Assembly (NCBI GenBank): GCA_949293915.1
Contig: CASFFJ010000088.1
Coordinates: 1 to 10,205 of the forward strand
Reading direction: 5' to 3'
Length of the DNA: 10,205 nucleotides
DNA from: an uncultured Christensenella sp.
GTDB lineage: Bacteria; Bacillota; Clostridia; Christensenellales; UBA1242
How positions within the stretch are numbered: position 1 is the first letter of the stretch; each line of letters begins with the position of its first letter. A program made the translations under genes and the position numbers. Positions 6,942 to 10,205 of the stretch are shown piece by piece. The notes beneath the pieces are model-generated. The model was not told the origin of the DNA. It did not search any database and saw only the letters and a program-made list of their open reading frames with translations.

Positions 6942-7001
6942 GTTCGTAAAAATTAAAAATCAACAAATTTATATTGAATTATTAAAAAACTCTTAAAATA
7001 T

Positions 7002-7030
7002 TTGCCGAATTTTATTTGTTGTGATATACT
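7002..7030 (+). promoter_or_regulatory. Promoter of pgsA
   Basis: TTGCCG (7002-7007) and TATACT (7025-7030) are 17 bases apart, with TG at 7022-7023 making an extended -10. Predicted start is near 7037, just ahead of the ribosome-binding site. It follows the ftsK terminator directly, so pgsA opens a new transcript. Confidence 0.75.
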
Positions 7031-7042
7031 TATTAAGTGTAA

Positions 7043-7048
7043 AAGGAG
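7043..7048 (+). promoter_or_regulatory. Ribosome-binding site that fixes the pgsA start
   Basis: AAGGAG lies 5 bases before ATG 7054. The upstream in-frame GTG at 7021 is ruled out because the -10 element (7025-7030) and this site would lie inside the coding sequence. Confidence 0.9.
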
Positions 7049-7053
7049 AGATT

Positions 7054-7653
7054 ATGAATTTACCAAATAAACTAACAATAATGCGAGTGGTTTTAATACC
7101 ATTTATGATGTTTTTTTATCTTGCAGATTTTATTCCGTATGGGATAGGGAAACTTGTTGCAATCGCAATTTTTATAATTGCAGCGCTAACTGATTTATTG
7201 GATGGCAAGATTGCTAGAAAGTATAATCTTGTAACCAATTTCGGCAAATTCCTTGACCCTATTGCAGACAAATTGTTGACATCTACTGTGCTTTTCTTGA
7301 TTGTCGCAGATCATACAATTCCTGCACCTTGGGGAGTTATTGTTGTTACTATAATTATAGCACGTGAGTTTATTGTGAGTGCGCTTAGATTACTTGCTAG
7401 CAACAAAGGTATCGTGCTTGCAGCGGATATCTGGGGTAAGGCTAAGACTATGGTGCAGATGATAGCATTGCCAGTTTGTATGCTGTTTAGTTATTTGTTG
7501 ACTTGCGGATTTAATGTGCCAGACTTGTTAACTGACATTTTCGCGATTGTATCATACATTTTATTAGCAGTTGCTACTATACTTACTGTTATCTCTGGTG
7601 TTAACTATTTAGTGAAGAACAAAGACTGCTTTAAAGAAGACAAAAAAGATTAA
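7054..7653 (+). CDS. pgsA: CDP-diacylglycerol--glycerol-3-phosphate 3-phosphatidyltransferase (phosphatidylglycerophosphate synthase)
   Basis: It makes phosphatidylglycerophosphate from CDP-diacylglycerol and glycerol-3-phosphate, the committed step to phosphatidylglycerol and cardiolipin, in the cytoplasmic membrane. The 199-residue protein has the complete CDP-alcohol phosphatidyltransferase motif: D47-x2-D50-G51-x2-A54-R55-x8-G64-x3-D68-x3-D72, whose aspartates bind the metal ions and activate the substrate. The N-terminal NLPNKLTIMRVVLIP is typical of PgsA, and hydrophobic stretches before and after the motif give about six membrane segments. Length is normal for the family. It has its own promoter, and no terminator is visible in the 67 bases before recA, so some read-through into recA is possible. 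In many Bacillota the order is pgsA-cinA-recA; cinA is missing here. Confidence 0.95.
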   Translation: MNLPNKLTIMRVVLIPFMMFFYLADFIPYGIGKLVAIAIFIIAALTDLLDGKIARKYNLVTNFGKFLDPIADKLLTSTVLFLIVADHTIPAPWGVIVVTIIIAREFIVSALRLLASNKGIVLAADIWGKAKTMVQMIALPVCMLFSYLLTCGFNVPDLLTDIFAIVSYILLAVATILTVISGVNYLVKNKDCFKEDKKD

Positions 7654-7660
7654 ACAAATT

Positions 7661-7674
7661 CGAACAAATGTTTG
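7661..7674. promoter_or_regulatory. LexA (DinR) SOS box controlling recA
   Basis: CGAAC-AAAT-GTTTG fits the Gram-positive LexA consensus CGAACRNRYGTTYC at 13 of 14 positions, and is one base from the symmetric CGAAC-N4-GTTCG. It overlaps the recA -35 element (7672-7677), so bound LexA should block RNA polymerase until DNA damage triggers LexA self-cleavage. It implies a lexA gene elsewhere in the genome. Confidence 0.88.
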
Positions 7675-7700
7675 ACAAAAATATGATTAAATGTTAAAAT
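7672..7700 (+). promoter_or_regulatory. Promoter of recA-recN
   Basis: A perfect TTGACA (7672-7677), 17-base spacer and TAAAAT (7695-7700) with TG at 7692-7693 (extended -10) make a strong sigma-A promoter. Transcription should begin near 7707, with AAGGAG at 7710-7715, 5 bases before the recA ATG. Confidence 0.9.
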
Positions 7701-7720
7701 AATCTAAACAAGGAGAATAT

Positions 7721-8707
7721 ATGGATGACAAACAAAAGGCGCTTGAAGCAACTATTGCGCAGATAGAAAAGCAATTTGGTAAAGGCTCTATTATCAAAAT
7801 GGATGAGACCAATTATGGCGAGGGAGTGGAGGTTATTCCCACTGGATGCTTGCCACTTGATGTTGCGCTTGGTGTAGGCGGTTTGCCAAAGGGTAGGATT
7901 GTTGAAATTTTTGGACCTGAGAGCAGTGGTAAAACTACAGTTGCGCTACACGTGGTCGCAGAGGCGCAGAAAATGGGTGGTACGGCGGCGTTCATTGATG
8001 CTGAACACGCGCTTGACCCTATTTATGCAGCAAAATTAGGTGTAGACATTGGCTCTATGTATGTTTCTCAGCCAGACACAGGCGAACAAGCGCTTGAAAT
8101 TACTGAGCAATTAGTTCGTAGTGGTGGTATTGATATCATTGTTATAGACTCAGTAGCAGCGCTTACACCTAAGGCAGAGATAGATGGCGAAATGGGCGAT
8201 AGTTTTATTGGGTTGCAAGCACGCTTAATGTCACAAGCATTGCGAAAACTTACTGCGGTAACTGCAAAGAGTAAAACGCTTGTCATTTTTATCAACCAAT
8301 TGCGAGAAAAAGTTGGTGTTATGTTTGGCAATCCAGAGACAACGCCAGGCGGGAAAGCACTTAAATTTTATTCATCTGTTCGCCTAGATGTGAGGAAAGT
8401 GGATAGTATCAAAAATGGTGCAGATGTTGTGGGTAATAGAACAAAAATTAAAGTGGTAAAGAACAAGGTTGCACCACCATTCAAAACGGCAGAGTTTGAT
8501 ATTATGTATGGCGAAGGGATATCTATTTTGGGTTGCTTAGTTGATAGTGCGGTTGACTTGGAGATTATTGAGAAAAGTGGTTCTTGGTTCAGTTACAATG
8601 GCGATAAAATTGGTCAAGGTAAGGAAAATGTAAAAGCTTATCTACAAAACAATCCAACTGTTGCGGATGAGATTGATAGAAAGGTTAGAGAAGTATTAGT
8701 TAAATGA
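7721..8707 (+). CDS. recA: Recombinase RecA
   Basis: RecA coats single-stranded DNA, drives strand exchange in recombinational repair, and as a filament promotes LexA self-cleavage. The 328-residue protein has the N-terminal oligomerisation helix, Walker A GPESSGKT (65-72), the MYVSQPDTGEQALEI segment (113-127), Walker B IIVIDSVAAL (139-148), the DNA-binding loop regions around EMGDSFIGLQARLMSQALRKL (157-177) and INQLREKVGVMFGNPETTPGG (191-211), and the C-terminal domain. It is shorter than E. coli RecA (352) because it ends at DRKVREVLVK without the long acidic tail. The start is fixed by AAGGAG (7710-7715). The TGA stop (8705-8707) overlaps the recN ATG in an ATGA junction. Expression is expected to be SOS-inducible through the LexA box at 7661-7674. 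Confidence 0.99.
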   Translation: MDDKQKALEATIAQIEKQFGKGSIIKMDETNYGEGVEVIPTGCLPLDVALGVGGLPKGRIVEIFGPESSGKTTVALHVVAEAQKMGGTAAFIDAEHALDPIYAAKLGVDIGSMYVSQPDTGEQALEITEQLVRSGGIDIIVIDSVAALTPKAEIDGEMGDSFIGLQARLMSQALRKLTAVTAKSKTLVIFINQLREKVGVMFGNPETTPGGKALKFYSSVRLDVRKVDSIKNGADVVGNRTKIKVVKNKVAPPFKTAEFDIMYGEGISILGCLVDSAVDLEIIEKSGSWFSYNGDKIGQGKENVKAYLQNNPTVADEIDRKVREVLVK

Positions 8708-10205
8708 TTCAAACATTAGTTATTGAAAATGTGGCTTTGATAGAGAGAGCAACGCTAGAATTTGATGAGAAACTCAACTGTTTGAGTGGCGAAACAGGCG
8801 CAGGTAAGAGTATAATGCTGGATGCGTTGAGTTTTGTTTTTGGCGGGCGGAGTGAGCGTTCACTGATAAGAGAGGGAGCGGATTATATGCGAGTCAAAGC
8901 CATTTTTGTTGGCTTAAATTCATCTCAGAAAGAGTTTATAAAAAATGAGTTTAATATAGACTGTGATGATGAATTATTTATATCGCGTGAACTTGACTTA
9001 AAGGGTAAAAATATCTGCAACATAAATGGCGAAATTGTGCCTGTCGTTGTGGTCAAAAAAATCTGTGCTAAATTGGTTGATATTCATGGACAATCTGAGC
9101 ATTTGGCGATATTAAATAATGAATATCAATTACATATTTTAGACTTGTTTTCTAAGACTGCAGAAAATAAGCTTGTACAACTTAATGAATGCATAGATAA
9201 GGTAAATGCTATCAATCGAGATATTATGGCATTAGGTGGCAGTGAGCAAGAAAAGAATAATTTAATCGACCTATATTCATATCAAATTCAAGAGATAGAA
9301 AATGCTAAAATTGGCGAAGATGAATATGAAAAACTATCCGCTGAAAAAAAAGAAATGAGTCAGTATGAAAAAATTAATGAAGCATTAAAATTAGCGTATG
9401 AATCAAGTGCGAAAAGTTCGTTTAGTGATAGTGCACAAGACAAGCTAAATGAAAGTATAAAATCTATTATGTCAATCAGCAGTATAAACGAACATTATGC
9501 AGAAATTATGTCACGGCTTAAAAGTGTTTTTATAGAACTAGAAGATATTAATGACACCATTTATACCGATTTAAGAAATAATGTTTTTGATGAAGAACGT
9601 TTCAACTATATTGATGAGCGTTTAGATTTAATAAAGTCGTTATTTAGGAAATATGGTGGAGATTATCTAGGATTAATTAATTATTATAACGCAACAAAAG
9701 AAAAGTTTAATAATTTATTGAATTCGAATGAAAGATACAATGCGTTAGTTAAAGAAAAAGAAGAATTACTAACAAATATTGATAATATTCAAGAAGAATT
9801 GACTGCGATTAGGAAAAAATCGGGTAATTTGTTAATAAATAAAATCCAAACAGAATTACAAATACTTGGTATGCCGAATGCTAGAATGGATATAAAATTT
9901 TCACCTATTCAAGAGCGTTATTCGCGGACAGGGGCTGACTATGTTGAATTTATGTTTAGCGCAAATCTTGGCTTTGAATTAAAACCACTCAATAAGGTTG
10001 TTTCTGGCGGAGAGATGAGTAGGGTGATGTTGGCGTATAAAATTGTGGTGTCTAGTGTGGATGAAATTGGCACAATAATTTTTGATGAGATTGATTCTGG
10101 TATTAGCGGACATATTGCGCAAGTGGTTGCGGAATATATTGCAAGACTATCAATGTGCAAGCAGATAGTTGCAGTGTCACATTTGCCACAAATTTGTGCG
10201 ATGGC
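8704..10205 (+). CDS. recN: DNA repair protein RecN, 3' end outside window
   Basis: RecN is an SMC-like ATPase recruited early to double-strand breaks, working with RecA. The frame opens at ATG 8704, overlapping the recA stop by 4 bases, and stays open for 500 codons to the window end; with a family length of about 550-570, some 50-70 residues are missing. Visible in order: N-terminal MIQTLVIENVALIE, Walker A GETGAGKS (29-36), VDIHGQSEHL (about 124-133), a long central coiled-coil arm (about 150-390), the ABC signature SGGEMSR (434-440), Walker B IIFDEIDSGISG (458-469) and the distal switch segment AVSHLPQIC. No strong ribosome-binding site lies upstream (only AGAGAAG-like sequence within recA), which suggests translational coupling to recA and shared SOS control. 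No frameshift is seen. Confidence 0.95.
   Translation, partial: MIQTLVIENVALIERATLEFDEKLNCLSGETGAGKSIMLDALSFVFGGRSERSLIREGADYMRVKAIFVGLNSSQKEFIKNEFNIDCDDELFISRELDLKGKNICNINGEIVPVVVVKKICAKLVDIHGQSEHLAILNNEYQLHILDLFSKTAENKLVQLNECIDKVNAINRDIMALGGSEQEKNNLIDLYSYQIQEIENAKIGEDEYEKLSAEKKEMSQYEKINEALKLAYESSAKSSFSDSAQDKLNESIKSIMSISSINEHYAEIMSRLKSVFIELEDINDTIYTDLRNNVFDEERFNYIDERLDLIKSLFRKYGGDYLGLINYYNATKEKFNNLLNSNERYNALVKEKEELLTNIDNIQEELTAIRKKSGNLLINKIQTELQILGMPNARMDIKFSPIQERYSRTGADYVEFMFSANLGFELKPLNKVVSGGEMSRVMLAYKIVVSSVDEIGTIIFDEIDSGISGHIAQVVAEYIARLSMCKQIVAVSHLPQICAM

Noticed and set aside
7021..7053. Upstream GTG start that would add 11 residues to PgsA
   Set aside because: The extended -10 promoter and the AAGGAG site fall inside the extension, and PgsA proteins typically begin MNLPNKLT-like, matching ATG 7054.
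9939..10160. Minus-strand frame of 73 codons near the window end
   Set aside because: Lies opposite the RecN signature and Walker B region; no independent support.
1..10205. CRISPR arrays, transposons, tRNA genes, toxin-antitoxin or phage genes
   Set aside because: No regularly spaced repeats, no transposase-like frames with terminal repeats, and no tRNA-like folds were found by reading; all long frames are housekeeping genes.

Overview
This is a chromosomal housekeeping stretch from a low-GC, Gram-positive-type bacterium. Supporting signs are AT-rich spacers, AAGGAG ribosome-binding sites, TTGACA/TATAAT-type promoters, a Bacillus-type LexA box, and the rpsO-pnp-deacetylase-ftsK-pgsA-recA gene order typical of Bacillota. 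The protein sequences look clostridial, most likely from an uncultured lineage, but I cannot name a genus. Every gene is on the + strand and uses the standard code; TGA is a stop (recA ends in TGA).

Layout: (1) 1-245, the 3' end of rpsO (ribosomal protein S15), with a strong intrinsic terminator. (2) 246-713, a 468-base AT-rich spacer with no convincing gene; it holds a possible promoter, two inverted repeats and the pnp promoter. (3) 714-2801, pnp (polynucleotide phosphorylase) plus terminator. (4) 3033-3725, an exported or membrane-anchored CE4-family polysaccharide deacetylase homologue whose catalytic-base aspartate appears replaced by asparagine. (5) 4004-6916, an FtsK/SpoIIIE DNA translocase with a long acidic linker, ended by a terminator that begins inside its stop codon. 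(6) 7054-7653, pgsA (phosphatidylglycerophosphate synthase). (7) 7721-8707, recA behind a LexA box overlapping the promoter -35. (8) 8704-10205, recN, overlapping recA by 4 bases and running off the window end.

The genes fall into translation/RNA turnover (rpsO, pnp), envelope (deacetylase homologue, pgsA), chromosome segregation (ftsK) and DNA repair (recA, recN). The most coherent functional unit is LexA box-recA-recN: a compact SOS repair module joining the recombinase to the SMC-like break-repair ATPase. Compared with the usual Bacillota order, several genes often found in between (for example cinA between pgsA and recA) are absent, and recN is in an unusual place.

I see no mobile element, CRISPR array, tRNA or defence system. 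I found no evidence of a wholly new system. The points most worth a second look are the degenerate deacetylase active site, the recA-recN coupling, and the structured AT-rich spacers upstream of pnp and ftsK.
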